Positions 37,654 through 45,842 of a DNA stretch of 62,397 bases are shown here, piece by piece (position 1 is the first letter of the stretch; the number at the start of each line of letters is the position of its first letter). This stretch comes from Microtetraspora glauca. Its GTDB lineage: Bacteria; Actinomycetota; Actinomycetes; Streptomycetales; Streptomycetaceae. The notes beneath the pieces were generated by a model. That model had not been told where the DNA came from. It did no database searches and saw only the letters and a program-made list of their open reading frames with translations. Position numbers and translations under genes: made by a program. The stretch lies in NCBI GenBank assembly GCA_000721275.1, contig JOFO01000040.1, positions 1 to 62,397 on the forward strand. The letters run 5' to 3'.

Positions 37654-37784
37654 GGGAGAGACCTCGGAGGGAGGGGAGCGGACAGAGCTCCGCCCCGGAC
37701 AGACGAAGGGCAAAGGGGTACGACGGCACCGGCCACTCCGGTGGTGCGCTCTTCCGCGCGCCCGGTGGCCGTCAGCTCCGGATC

Positions 37785-37814
37785 TCACCCGGAGATGTCG
37801 TCGTCACCCGCCAT
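37785..37814 (-). CDS. Short upstream ORF (MAGDDDISG) in the ABC-F leader
   Basis: A nine-codon ORF with GAGGAG upstream at good spacing, about 130 bases before the ABC-F start. Downstream leader RNA can form alternative hairpins: GACGG.CACCGG with CCGGTGCCGTC, or CACCGG with CCGGTG alone, and a GGGGCGGA/TCCG..CCCC stem. This is the usual layout for attenuation by ribosome stalling in ABC-F genes. Confidence 0.5.
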   Translation of the reverse strand: MAGDDDISG

Positions 37815-37851
37815 GTCTGCTGCGCTCCTCGTAGGGGTCAAGGTCTCTGCC

Positions 37852-37890
37852 AGGGTAACAGCCGCCCCCGGAGCCCCGCAGGGAATAAAT
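37852..37890 (-). promoter_or_regulatory. WhiB7/WblC-like promoter of the ABC-F gene
   Basis: On the minus strand TACCCT (37857-37852) is a -10. The -35 region (37880-37875, TGCGGG) is poor, and an AT-rich element ATTTATT (37890-37884) lies 3 bases upstream of it. An AT-rich stretch just upstream of the -35 is the known WhiB7 promoter architecture for ribosomal-antibiotic response genes. Confidence 0.45.
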
Positions 37891-37933
37891 CCCGCCTGGT
37901 GATCCGGGGAAAGGGGGCGGCCGTCGGAACCGG

Positions 37934-38653
37934 CTAGGCGCCCCGGGCCGGGAGCCAGGCGTCGATGACCTCGGCGACGAGGCCGGCGCCGCGGCTGTTC
38001 TGGTGGATGTGGTCGGTCGTGAGCACGAGCCCCCGGCGCCGCGCGATCGTGTCGAGGCTGCCGCGCAGCAGGGCGCGCCGGGCGAGGACGCCGATGCTCG
38101 CCGCGGGCGTCGGGTGCCGGAAGGGGATCGGCGGCGGGGCGGCCCGGCGCAGTTCCTCGGTCTGGCGTTCGTGGAGCGGGAGGCAGCTCACCCGGTGGGC
38201 GGCGGCGACCTCGGCGATCACGCGGCTGTACGCCTCCGACGCCCGCGCCGCGGCTCCGTCGAGCTGCTGGCCGAGGACCGGGAGCGTCAGCAGGGCGATC
38301 GTCGCGTCCGTCCGCGTCCGCAGCCGCTCGACGACGTCACCCAGGCACTGCCGGAACCAGTCGGCCGACGGCCGCTCGGGGAGTCGTTTGCGCTGCATGG
38401 CCCGCTCGACGGCATAGCCGGCGAGGCTCGCCCGGGCGTCGTTGGTCCCGATCAGCACGGTGATCACGTCCGGTGCCTCCGCGACGACGGCGTCGAGGCG
38501 CCCCAGGAGGTTGTGGGCGAAGTCGCCGTTGACCCCGTGGCGGGTGAGCCGCACGTCGCCCGGAGGCCGGCGCCGTGCGAGGAGGTCCAGGTAGTCGACG
38601 CTGAGTTGGGCCCGGGTGAGGCTGTCGCCCAGGCACGCGACCCGGGTCGTCAC
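37934..38653 (-). CDS. SGNH/GDSL-family hydrolase
   Basis: The 239-residue protein has the block I motif ACLGDSLTRAQL with the nucleophile Ser, HGVNGDFAHNLL (block II Gly), LIGTNDARAS (block III Asn) and TTDHIHQNSRGA (block V Asp-x-x-His). These define an SGNH esterase/lipase. There is no signal peptide, so it is probably cytoplasmic. The GTG start overlaps the cupin stop (GTGA at 38650-38653), making a two-gene unit. The substrate is unknown. Confidence 0.9.
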   Translation of the reverse strand: MTTRVACLGDSLTRAQLSVDYLDLLARRRPPGDVRLTRHGVNGDFAHNLLGRLDAVVAEAPDVITVLIGTNDARASLAGYAVERAMQRKRLPERPSADWFRQCLGDVVERLRTRTDATIALLTLPVLGQQLDGAAARASEAYSRVIAEVAAAHRVSCLPLHERQTEELRRAAPPPIPFRHPTPAASIGVLARRALLRGSLDTIARRRGLVLTTDHIHQNSRGAGLVAEVIDAWLPARGA

Positions 38654-39117
38654 GACGGTCGCGGACCGGACGCGCCGGCGTGGTCGGCCGGGAGGGCGTC
38701 GGTCCGGGGACGGTGGTCGGTGCCGAGGCCGGCGGTGACGGTGAGGATGGACGCCGGTCCCTCCATGTCGACCGCGTGCCACGTCCCGGCCGGGTTGACG
38801 GTGGCCTCGCCCGGCCCGAGCACGACCCGGTCGGGCCCTCCGTCCCCCGCGCGGGTGACCGTCACCGACCCGCTGAGGCAGACGACCAGTTCGTCTCCGG
38901 CGGGGTGGCGCTCCCAGTGGTCGCCCGGGCCGTCGCCGTCGATGATCGTCACCATCCGGCCCTCGGCGCCGTCCGCCGCGACCGCGGCGCTGTAGGCGTG
39001 GAGCACCGCCGGGTCCCAGGCGAAGCCCTCGACGGTTCTCGCCGTCGACCCCAGCCCCAGGTGCACGGGGGTGGTCCGGAGGTCGATGGCGTGGGGTGTG
39101 TGCGCGATGAGTTCCAT
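38650..39117 (-). CDS. Cupin-domain protein
   Basis: A 155-residue single cupin with GDHWERHPAGDELVVCLSG and PAGTWHAVDMEG, the two metal-binding cupin motifs. I use ATG 39117; an in-frame GTG at 39132 adds five residues. It is coupled to the SGNH hydrolase downstream and follows an AraC regulator gene on the same strand with a 69-bp gap. Such small cupins bind or isomerise small molecules; no function can be assigned. Confidence 0.85.
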   Translation of the reverse strand: MELIAHTPHAIDLRTTPVHLGLGSTARTVEGFAWDPAVLHAYSAAVAADGAEGRMVTIIDGDGPGDHWERHPAGDELVVCLSGSVTVTRAGDGGPDRVVLGPGEATVNPAGTWHAVDMEGPASILTVTAGLGTDHRPRTDALPADHAGASGPRPS

Positions 39118-39186
39118 GCGGACGATCGTCACAGGACGGCACGGGCGCGGTCTTGAAGGAAAGGGAACGACAGCAGACCCCGCCGG

Positions 39187-40023
39187 CTACCCGGCGCCGA
39201 GCAGGACTTCGCCGCGCCGCCACGCCGTCGGCGACCGGCCGGTGAACGCGCTCCACTCCCGGACGAGATGGGCCTGGTCGGCGTAGCCGGAGACGGTCGC
39301 CACCTCGGACCACGGCAGCGGGTCGCGCGCGGTGGCCAGGTCGTGCGCGTGCTCGAAGCGCAGCACCCGGGCGAAGGTCTTCGGCGACAGGCCCAGCTCG
39401 CCGCGGAACCGCTCGGTGAGGTACCGGCGGCTCCAGCCCAGTTCCCCGGCGACCGCGCCGACCTGGACACGGCCCCGTGCCGCGACGAGGCGGCGCCACG
39501 CCTCGGCCACCTCGGGGCGCACCCGGTCGGCGGGATCGCCGCCCGCGCCGCGCCCGACGGCCCGCAGCAGCAGCTCGTCCAGTACGGCGAACCGCGCCGC
39601 CCAGGTCGGGGCCGCGCGGAGCCGGTCGGCCAACTCGCCGCCGAGCGACCCGAGAAGCTCGTCGAGCGGGACCAGCCGGTCGGCGAGCGCGGCGGCGGGC
39701 ACGCCGTACACCGCCCGGGCCCCGAGCGGTGTCAGCGACACCTGCACGCCTTCCTGGCGCCCGTCGTGGTGGATCGCGACGGACCGGCTCATCAGACCGC
39801 CGGCCACGCCGCCGAACCGGGCGACCGGTGACCCGTCGCCGACGCCCGCCGCCACCTCCAGCGGGCCGGACAGGCTGATCACCGCGGTGAGCGCGCGGCC
39901 CGGCGGACCGCAGTGCACTCCGGGCGGGAACCCGCGGAGATCGAAACCGGTGTACGAGCGGACGTACCGCCGCAGCGCGGTAGCCGGACGCACGGGGGCG
40001 GGGGTGGCCGCATGGTCTTCCAC
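39187..40023 (-). CDS. AraC-family transcriptional regulator
   Basis: The 278-residue regulator has an N-terminal ligand-type domain and a C-terminal double helix-turn-helix: VGAVAGELGWSRRYLTERF, then the second helix region in VATVSGYADQAHLVREWSAFTGRSPTAWRR, which is the AraC signature. Its gene is on the same strand as the cupin and SGNH genes and may control them. The effector is unknown. Confidence 0.92.
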   Translation of the reverse strand: MEDHAATPAPVRPATALRRYVRSYTGFDLRGFPPGVHCGPPGRALTAVISLSGPLEVAAGVGDGSPVARFGGVAGGLMSRSVAIHHDGRQEGVQVSLTPLGARAVYGVPAAALADRLVPLDELLGSLGGELADRLRAAPTWAARFAVLDELLLRAVGRGAGGDPADRVRPEVAEAWRRLVAARGRVQVGAVAGELGWSRRYLTERFRGELGLSPKTFARVLRFEHAHDLATARDPLPWSEVATVSGYADQAHLVREWSAFTGRSPTAWRRGEVLLGAG

Positions 40024-40048
40024 CCTCGCAGTGTACGAACCGGCCCGC

Positions 40049-40411
40049 TCAGCCGAGTTCGGCCGGGCCCGCCGCGATCACCGCGTCGAGCATGCCCCGC
40101 GACGCCTGGAGCTCGTCGATCGCCTCGGTGATGCGTGCGCGCTCGCGGCGCAGCCAGGCCACCAGGTCGGGGCACACGGGCGCGAGGGTCGTCCCGTCGT
40201 CACGGACGCACGGCAGGACCTGGGCGATGGTGGCGGTCGACAGGCCGGCGGCCAGCAGGGTGCGGACGCGGCGGACGGTGTCCACGTCCGCGTCGGCGTA
40301 GACGCGGTAGCCGCTGGGCAGCCTCGACGGCGTCAGCAGGCCCTGCTCCTCGTAGTAGCGCAGCAGCCGCTCGCTGACCCCGGTGCGGCGGACCATCTCC
40401 CCGATGCGCAC
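40049..40411 (-). CDS. MerR-family regulator
   Basis: The 120-residue protein starts MRIGEMVRRTGVSERLLRYYEEQGLL, a typical MerR winged helix, followed by a coiled dimerisation helix and CVRDDGTTLAPVCPDL with two cysteines. It is divergent from the alpha/beta hydrolase gene, and a MerR-type promoter lies between them (40432-40462). It probably activates that gene and itself. The two Cys could sense a thiol reagent or metal, but no known metal-binding pattern is seen. Confidence 0.93.
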   Translation of the reverse strand: MRIGEMVRRTGVSERLLRYYEEQGLLTPSRLPSGYRVYADADVDTVRRVRTLLAAGLSTATIAQVLPCVRDDGTTLAPVCPDLVAWLRRERARITEAIDELQASRGMLDAVIAAGPAELG

Positions 40412-40431
40412 GTGATCTGCACCTCACCCCG

Positions 40432-40462
40432 TTGACTCTCCCACCGGTGTGAGACTTTAGCG
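40432..40462 (+). promoter_or_regulatory. MerR-type promoter with 19-bp spacer and palindromic operator
   Basis: TTGACT at 40432-40437 is followed by a 19-bp spacer containing the palindrome CTC-n-CACCGGTG-n-GAG (40438-40453, perfect core at 40442-40449) and a weak -10 (TTAGCG) at 40457-40462. An overlong spacer centred on a dyad is the hallmark of MerR-activated promoters. It faces the alpha/beta hydrolase gene. Confidence 0.75.
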
Positions 40463-40582
40463 TCCCGGTCATGAGCACCGGCACCGCACGTCCGGTGAGC
40501 GGGACCGCCGGCCCCACCCGCCGCGACCGCGCCGGCCGGCGGTGCCCCTCCACTGCCGGAAACCCGAAGGAGAAGGACGACC

Positions 40583-41377
40583 ATGTCCCCTGCCCTGCCG
40601 ACCTCCCGCCTCGGCCGCATCGTGCGCGGCACCGGCCCCGGCCTGCTCCTGGCCCACGGGGCCGGCGGCGGCATCGACGCCAACTACGGCCCGATCATGG
40701 ACACTCTGGCCGACGGGCACACCGTGATCGGCCCCGACTACCCCGGCACCGGCCGCACCGAACGCGCCACGGCCCCGCTCACCCTCGACGGCCTCGCCGA
40801 CGAACTGGTCGCCACCGCCGTCGAGGAGGGCCAGGACACCTTCGCCCTCGCCGGCTACTCGCTCGGCAGCGCGGTCGCCGTCCGCGCCGCCACCCGCCAC
40901 CCCGACCGCGTCACCGCCCTCGTCCTGACCGCCGGCTTCGCCCACCCCAACCCGCGCCTCCTCCTCGCCGTCAGGCTCTGGCGCGACCTGCTGCGCGCGG
41001 GGGACTTCGAACAGCTCGCCGCCTTCGTCTCGTTGATCGGGATGGGCGCGCCGGTCCTGGACGCCGTCGGCCAGGACGACCTGGACGCCGCCCTGAAGGC
41101 CACCGCGGCCGGCATCCCGCCCGGCACGCCCGAGCACCTCGACCTGATCACCGACCACGTCGACGTCCGGGCCGATCTCGCCCAGCTGACCGTGCCGACC
41201 CTCGTCGTCTCCACCACCCTCGATCAGCTCGTGACCCCGCACCACCACCGGCAGCTCGCGGAAGGCATTCCGCACAGCCGCTACGCCGAGATCGCCACCG
41301 GGCACCTCCCGTTCGTGGAGCGTCCCGCCGAATGGGCCGCCCTCATCCGCGACTTCCTCCGGGACGTCGACGCCTGA
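40583..41377 (+). CDS. Alpha/beta hydrolase
   Basis: The 264-residue protein has LLLAHGAGGGIDANYGPIM (oxyanion region), GYSLGSAVAVRAA (nucleophile Ser), TTLDQLV as the acid region and GHLPFVERP with the catalytic His. It is a generic esterase/haloperoxidase-like fold. Expression is probably MerR-controlled. Its last 35 bases overlap the convergent small membrane protein gene. Confidence 0.88.
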   Translation: MSPALPTSRLGRIVRGTGPGLLLAHGAGGGIDANYGPIMDTLADGHTVIGPDYPGTGRTERATAPLTLDGLADELVATAVEEGQDTFALAGYSLGSAVAVRAATRHPDRVTALVLTAGFAHPNPRLLLAVRLWRDLLRAGDFEQLAAFVSLIGMGAPVLDAVGQDDLDAALKATAAGIPPGTPEHLDLITDHVDVRADLAQLTVPTLVVSTTLDQLVTPHHHRQLAEGIPHSRYAEIATGHLPFVERPAEWAALIRDFLRDVDA

Positions 41378-41687
41378 CGGGCGCCGTGGTGAGGGTGCAG
41401 ACGCCGTCGGCGCACCGGCGTTCCAGCCGGCCCCGGGAGATGGTCTGCGCCAGGCCGACGGCCCAGCAGGTGGGGCAGCCGCGGAAGGCGACCAGGGCCG
41501 GCAGGGCGGCCAGCAGGCCGACCGGTCCGGCCACCGGCACCAGCGCGACCGCGCCGGCGATCAGCCCGAAGCCGACCGCCCCGCGCGCCAGATGGCGCGG
41601 GACGGACCGGCTCGCGTAGTCGGGCCTGGAGGCGGCAGGCCGCGTCAGGTGGACGGGGGCGGGGTCGAGGACAGGCGGAGTGGTCAT
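41343..41687 (-). CDS. Small membrane protein, DUF2892/YgaP-like
   Basis: The 114-residue protein has two hydrophobic helices (VGFGLIAGAVALVPVAG and LLAALPALVAF) separated by a short turn, then a Cys-rich tail with FRGCPTCWAVGLA and RRCADGVCTL. This resembles the inner-membrane DUF2892 domain found attached to YgaP rhodanese. Its ATG overlaps the sigma-factor stop, so it belongs to that operon and could be a membrane-bound redox sensor or anti-sigma-like partner; that is speculative. Confidence 0.78.
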   Translation of the reverse strand: MTTPPVLDPAPVHLTRPAASRPDYASRSVPRHLARGAVGFGLIAGAVALVPVAGPVGLLAALPALVAFRGCPTCWAVGLAQTISRGRLERRCADGVCTLTTAPVRRRRPGGSRG

Positions 41688-42295
41688 GTGCGCGGCTCTC
41701 CTTCGGCAGGGTGTACGGGACCGGGCGCGGCGTCCGGCGCCGGTGCGGGCGCCGTCAGCGCCAGGCGCAGGGCGGCGCGCGCCCGGTGGAGGCGCGACTT
41801 CATCGCCGCGTCGCTCAGGCCGAGCGCGTGCGCGACGGCCCGTCCTGGCAGGCCCTGGACGTCCCGCATGACCAGGACCTGCCGCTGGTCGCGCGGCAGG
41901 GCGGCGACGGCGGCGGCGATCCGCCGGGCCTCCAGGCGGCGCAGCACCGCCTCCTCGGCCGACGGTTCGGCGACGGTGCCGGGACCGGGCTCCGGTTCCG
42001 GCGCCGGGGCCGGCAGGACGAGCCGGCGGACCTGCCGCAGGCACTCGTGCCGCACGATGCGGAACATCCACGAGGCGAGCGCCCCGGTCGCCCGCAGGGT
42101 GCCGATCTTCCGGTACAGGATGATCAGCGCCTCCTGTGCCGCGTCCTCCGCGTCCTGCGGCGAGGCGCACAGCGACCGGGCGAACTTCCGTACGTGCGGC
42201 TGGGATTCCGCGACGACGGTGGTCAGCGAGGCGAGGTCGCCGTCCTGCGCCGCACGGACCAGACGCTCGTCGGGCCAGGAGAGGGGTCGGTTCAT
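41684..42295 (-). CDS. ECF-type RNA polymerase sigma factor
   Basis: About 203 residues with sigma region 2 (LRATGALASWMFRIVRHECLRQV, preceded by DAEDAAQEALIILYRK) and region 4 (LPRDQRQVLVMRDVQGLPGRAVAHALGLS, then MKSRLHRARAALR). I start at ATG 42295 with GAGG upstream. A Pro/Ala/Glu-rich linker joins the regions. It overlaps the small Cys-containing membrane protein, a plausible regulator of its activity. Confidence 0.92.
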   Translation of the reverse strand: MNRPLSWPDERLVRAAQDGDLASLTTVVAESQPHVRKFARSLCASPQDAEDAAQEALIILYRKIGTLRATGALASWMFRIVRHECLRQVRRLVLPAPAPEPEPGPGTVAEPSAEEAVLRRLEARRIAAAVAALPRDQRQVLVMRDVQGLPGRAVAHALGLSDAAMKSRLHRARAALRLALTAPAPAPDAAPGPVHPAEGEPRT

Positions 42296-42334
42296 GGTGC
42301 CCATCCTCACGGGTGGTTCCCGGTTCCGGCCCGG

Positions 42335-42424
42335 TCAGGCCCGGCTCCGGTACCGCCGCAGCAGGTGCAGCGCGCACGCTCCGACGAGGACCGCTCCGAC
42401 GACGACGAGGGTGGTGACCAGCAT
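42335..42424 (-). CDS. 29-residue single-helix membrane peptide
   Basis: The ORF MLVTTLVVVGAVLVGACALH continuing to LLRRYRSRA is one hydrophobic helix with a basic C-terminal tail. A strong GAAGGAG lies 5 bases before the ATG. It sits 39 bp upstream of the sigma-factor start on the same strand, so it is likely the first gene of that operon. I do not recognise the family; tiny membrane peptides often modulate transporters or sensors. Confidence 0.65.
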   Translation of the reverse strand: MLVTTLVVVGAVLVGACALHLLRRYRSRA

Positions 42425-42550
42425 GGTGTCTCCTTCCGTGGTCCGGCCCGCGCGGCCGGTACGGGGAAAGGAGGCGGCGGACCCCGGAAAGGATTCACCC
42501 CGCCGCGGACGACTTCGCGGCGGGGCGCCGTCCTGGGCCGGGTCCGCCCG

Positions 42551-44251
42551 TCAGACCGGAAGCCGCGCCAGCAGGCCGGCGAAGTCCGCCGCCGGCGGGA
42601 GGGTGCCGAAGGCGAGGCCCTGGTCGCCGGAGAGGCGGGACGCGCAGAAGGCGTCGGCGACCGGCGCCGGCGCGTGCCGGACCAGGAGCGAGCCCTGGAG
42701 GACGAGGGCGGCCCGCTCGGCGACCCGGCGGGCCCGCAGCGGCGCGTCCTCGGTGAGCCGCAGCTCGTCCCGGAGGTCCGCCCAGGCCGCGTCGAGCCGC
42801 CGGTCGGCGCCGGACGCCGCCTCGATCTCCGTACGGAACGCCTCCAGGGCCTCCGGCTCACGGGCGAGGGCGCGCAGCAGGTCGAGGGCGGTGACGTTGC
42901 CGGAGCCCTCCCAGATGCTGTTGAGGGGCGCCTCGCGGTAGAGGCGGGGCATGCCGGACGCCTCGTCGTAGCCGTTGCCGCCGAGGCATTCCAGGGCCTC
43001 GGCGACGGCCGCGGGCTGCCGCTTGCAGACCCAGTACTTGCCGACGGCAGTGGCGAGCCGCAGGAAGGCGCGCTCCCGGTCGTCGCCGAGCCGGGCCCGG
43101 TCGGCGGCGCCGGCGAGGCGCAGGGCGAGGGTGGTGGCGGCCTCCGATTCGAGCGCGAGGTCGGCGAGGACGTTCCGCATGAGCGGCTGGTCGACGAGGG
43201 CGGCGCCGAACGCGAAGCGGTGCCGGGCGTGGTGGGCGGCCTGGGCGAGCGCGCCCCGGATGCCGGCGGCGGAACCGAGGACGCAGTCGAGGCGGGTCAT
43301 CGTCACCATCTCGATGATGGTCCGCACGCCCTTGCCCTCGGTGCCGACCAGCCAGGCGACCGTGTCGTCGAACTCCGGCTCGCTGGAGGCGTTGGAGCGG
43401 TTGCCGAGCTTGTCCTTGAGCCGCTGGATGCGGAACGCGTTGCGGCCGCCGTCGGGCAGGACGCGCGGGACGAGGAAGCAGGACAGGCCGCCCGGCGCCT
43501 GGGCGAGGACGAGGAAGAGGTCGTTCATCGGTGCGCTGGTGAACCACTTGTGGCCGCGCAACCGCCAGGTCCCGTCCGGGAGTTCGGTGGCGGTGGTGGT
43601 GTTCGCGCGGACGTCGCTGCCGCCCTGCTTCTCGGTCATGCCCATCCCGGCGAGCAGCCCGCGCTTGCCGGCCGGGGCGCGCAGCCCGGGGTCGTACGAG
43701 CGGCTGGTGAGCAGCGGCAGGTACGTCTTGGCGAGGTCGGGGGAGTGGCGCAGCGCCGGGACCACCGCGTACGTCATCGAGACCGGGCACAGGTGGCCGG
43801 GTTCCAGCATGGTCGCGAGCATGAAGCCGCCCGCCCGGGCCACGTGGGCGCCGGGCCGTTCGTCGGCCCAGGCGGCGCCCGCGAGGCCCTCGCCCACCGA
43901 CAGGTCCATCAGCCGGTGGTAGGCGGGGTGGAACTCGACCTCGTCGATCCGGTTGCCGTACCGGTCGTGGGTGCGCAGCTCCGGCTCGTACCGGTTGGCC
44001 TGGTCGGCCCAGCGCTGCGCCTCCTCGCCGGCGGTGATCCGGCCGAGGCGGTGCAGGTCCTCCAGGTGCCAGGCGGCGCCCTCGCGCGCGACGCCTTCGA
44101 GCAGCACGGGATCGTCGGCGGCGTCGTGGCCGGTGAGCGGCGGGGCCTGGTTGGTGACGGCGTGGGTCACGGCCGCGGGGCGGCTGCGGGGACCTTCGGT
44201 CCGGGCGTCGGGGCCGGTGCCGGGGTCGGGGTCGGTGCCGGTGGTGGTCAC
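42551..44251 (-). CDS. AidB-like acyl-CoA dehydrogenase family protein
   Basis: The 566-residue protein matches AidB, the flavoprotein of the adaptive response to DNA alkylation: YGNRIDEVEFHPAYHRLM, GMGMTEKQGGSDVRANTT, GHKWFTSAPMND and EALECLGGNGYDEASGMPRLYREAPLNSIWEGSGNV are all conserved in that group. AidB binds FAD and DNA and is thought to protect against alkylators. The GTG start is at 44251. It lies about 11 kb from the alkylator cluster with unrelated genes between, and AidB-like genes are common in Streptomyces, so a link is only possible. It is downstream of a TetR gene on the same strand, which may be its regulator. Confidence 0.9.
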   Translation of the reverse strand: MTTTGTDPDPGTGPDARTEGPRSRPAAVTHAVTNQAPPLTGHDAADDPVLLEGVAREGAAWHLEDLHRLGRITAGEEAQRWADQANRYEPELRTHDRYGNRIDEVEFHPAYHRLMDLSVGEGLAGAAWADERPGAHVARAGGFMLATMLEPGHLCPVSMTYAVVPALRHSPDLAKTYLPLLTSRSYDPGLRAPAGKRGLLAGMGMTEKQGGSDVRANTTTATELPDGTWRLRGHKWFTSAPMNDLFLVLAQAPGGLSCFLVPRVLPDGGRNAFRIQRLKDKLGNRSNASSEPEFDDTVAWLVGTEGKGVRTIIEMVTMTRLDCVLGSAAGIRGALAQAAHHARHRFAFGAALVDQPLMRNVLADLALESEAATTLALRLAGAADRARLGDDRERAFLRLATAVGKYWVCKRQPAAVAEALECLGGNGYDEASGMPRLYREAPLNSIWEGSGNVTALDLLRALAREPEALEAFRTEIEAASGADRRLDAAWADLRDELRLTEDAPLRARRVAERAALVLQGSLLVRHAPAPVADAFCASRLSGDQGLAFGTLPPAADFAGLLARLPV

Positions 44252-44332
44252 GGTGGCTGCTCCCTCGGGCGGGTCGGGTGGCGGTACGGGTCGCGGGGCG
44301 CCGGCCGCGGGGGCCGGCGTGCGGGCGGTGCG

Positions 44333-44941
44333 CTACGGCGCGGGGGCGCCCGCGCAGCGCAGGGCCAGCGCGGTGAGCTCGGCGAGCAGGGCCTCGGTGG
44401 TGGTGGCGCCGGGGGTGCCGAGCGGGTCGACCAGGACCTCGCCGACCGCGCCGGTCAGCGCGGCGGCGGTGATCTCGCCGTCCTGCCGGGGCAGCACCCC
44501 CTGCGCGACGCCCTCGCGGACCACCGCCGCGAACAGGGCGCGGTAGCGGCGCCGGAAGTCGAGCCGCTCGGCGCCGACGGCGGGCTCCGCCGGGGCGGCG
44601 AGCAGGGCGTAGGCGAGGCCGCGGTTCTCCAGGGCCCGGCGTGCGAAGACCTGGACGCCGCGGCTCAGCCGTTCGACCGGGTCGCCGGGGGCGGCCAGCA
44701 CCGCGCCCAGCACCTCCACCTCGCGCCCGGCGGCCCGCCGGAACACCTCGACGGCCAGCGCCGCCTTGGACGGGAAGTGCTGGTAGACGGAGCCGGCCGC
44801 GATGCCGGCCGCGTCGGCGACGGCCGTCACGGACGCCTGCGACCAGCCCACCTCGGCCACGACCGAGGTCGCGCAGGCGACTAGGTGCTCGCGGGCGGCT
44901 TCGAGGCGGCGGATCTCCGCGGGGGTCTTGCGGTAGGCCAT
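44333..44941 (-). CDS. TetR-family regulator
   Basis: The 202-residue protein has the N-terminal TetR helix-turn-helix ASVTAVADAAGIAAGSVYQHFPSKAALAVEVFRR and a helical ligand domain. ATG 44941 (MAYRKTPAE) is chosen over longer in-frame starts that enter Ala/Gly-rich sequence. It is upstream of and co-directional with the AidB-like gene (81-bp gap), which is a likely target. Confidence 0.92.
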   Translation of the reverse strand: MAYRKTPAEIRRLEAAREHLVACATSVVAEVGWSQASVTAVADAAGIAAGSVYQHFPSKAALAVEVFRRAAGREVEVLGAVLAAPGDPVERLSRGVQVFARRALENRGLAYALLAAPAEPAVGAERLDFRRRYRALFAAVVREGVAQGVLPRQDGEITAAALTGAVGEVLVDPLGTPGATTTEALLAELTALALRCAGAPAP

Positions 44942-45139
44942 GAAAGAAGTGAAGCACCATTCAGAGCTTCCCGCCAGAGCCGGCGCGCCCCGACCGACGG
45001 CGTGCTGTCGGCCGACGGCCGCGCGCGGCCGCCCTCGCCCCCGCCGGAGCCCCGTTGCCCCCCCGGTCACGGCAGCCAACCGGCCCCGCTGAAGGCTCTG
45101 TTACGTTGGCCGGACCCCAGGAGAGGAAGCGAACCGCCC

Positions 45140-45817
45140 ATGGCCACCATCCACCGCACCACGATGCGGCCGACCAAACTGGAACTCCTCGCCGCGTGGC
45201 TGCCCACCCGGACCTGGTACGCCGCCGGGTCCGAGGCGCCGCGGCCCGCCAAGGCCGGCGGGTTCCGGCTCGACGACCCCGAGGGCGAGGTGGGCATCGA
45301 GTTCATGGCCGTCACCGACGGCGAGGGCCCCGGCGCGGTCACGTACCACGTGCCGATGACGTACCGCGGCAAGCCCCTCGACGGCGCCGAGCACGCCCTC
45401 ATCGGCACCTCCGAGCACGGCGTCCTCGGCACCCGCTGGATCTACGACGGCGCCCACGACCCCGTCCTCGTCGCCGCGCTCCACGCGCTGCTCGCCGGAC
45501 GGGCCGTACCGCAGCAGCAGTCCGTCAGCGACGCCGCCGACCCGACCGTCACCGCCGCACTCGACGCCCCCGCCGTCGCCGCCGCGCCCGTCGAGCCCGC
45601 CGGCGCCACCGACGGCGCCGACCACACCGACGTACGCCTCCGGGTGCCCGGCGCCGACGCGCCGCTCACCCTCCGCCTCCACCGCGTCCTGCGCCCCGCG
45701 CCCGCCGCGGACACCGGCGACGCGGCCGTCGTCGGCCGGGTCACCGCCGAGTGGACCCCCGCCGGAGCGGACGGACAGCCCGAGCGCGGCGACTATGTGA
45801 CGGTACGTCAGGACTGA
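45140..45817 (+). CDS. Maltokinase N-terminal cap-like domain protein
   Basis: The 225-residue protein resembles the cap-domain proteins annotated as maltokinase N-terminal cap-like (CG0192-type): MRPTKLELLAAWLPTRTWY, FMAVTDGEGPGAVTYHVPMTYRGKPLDGAEHA and GVLGTRWIYDGAHDPVLV are typical. No kinase domain is attached. AGGAGAGGAAG precedes the ATG. In other actinomycetes these stand-alone caps occur near sugar or lipid genes; the function is unknown. Confidence 0.8.
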   Translation: MATIHRTTMRPTKLELLAAWLPTRTWYAAGSEAPRPAKAGGFRLDDPEGEVGIEFMAVTDGEGPGAVTYHVPMTYRGKPLDGAEHALIGTSEHGVLGTRWIYDGAHDPVLVAALHALLAGRAVPQQQSVSDAADPTVTAALDAPAVAAAPVEPAGATDGADHTDVRLRVPGADAPLTLRLHRVLRPAPAADTGDAAVVGRVTAEWTPAGADGQPERGDYVTVRQD

Positions 45818-45842
45818 CCGGCCGGGCGGCGGCGCTCCGGTC

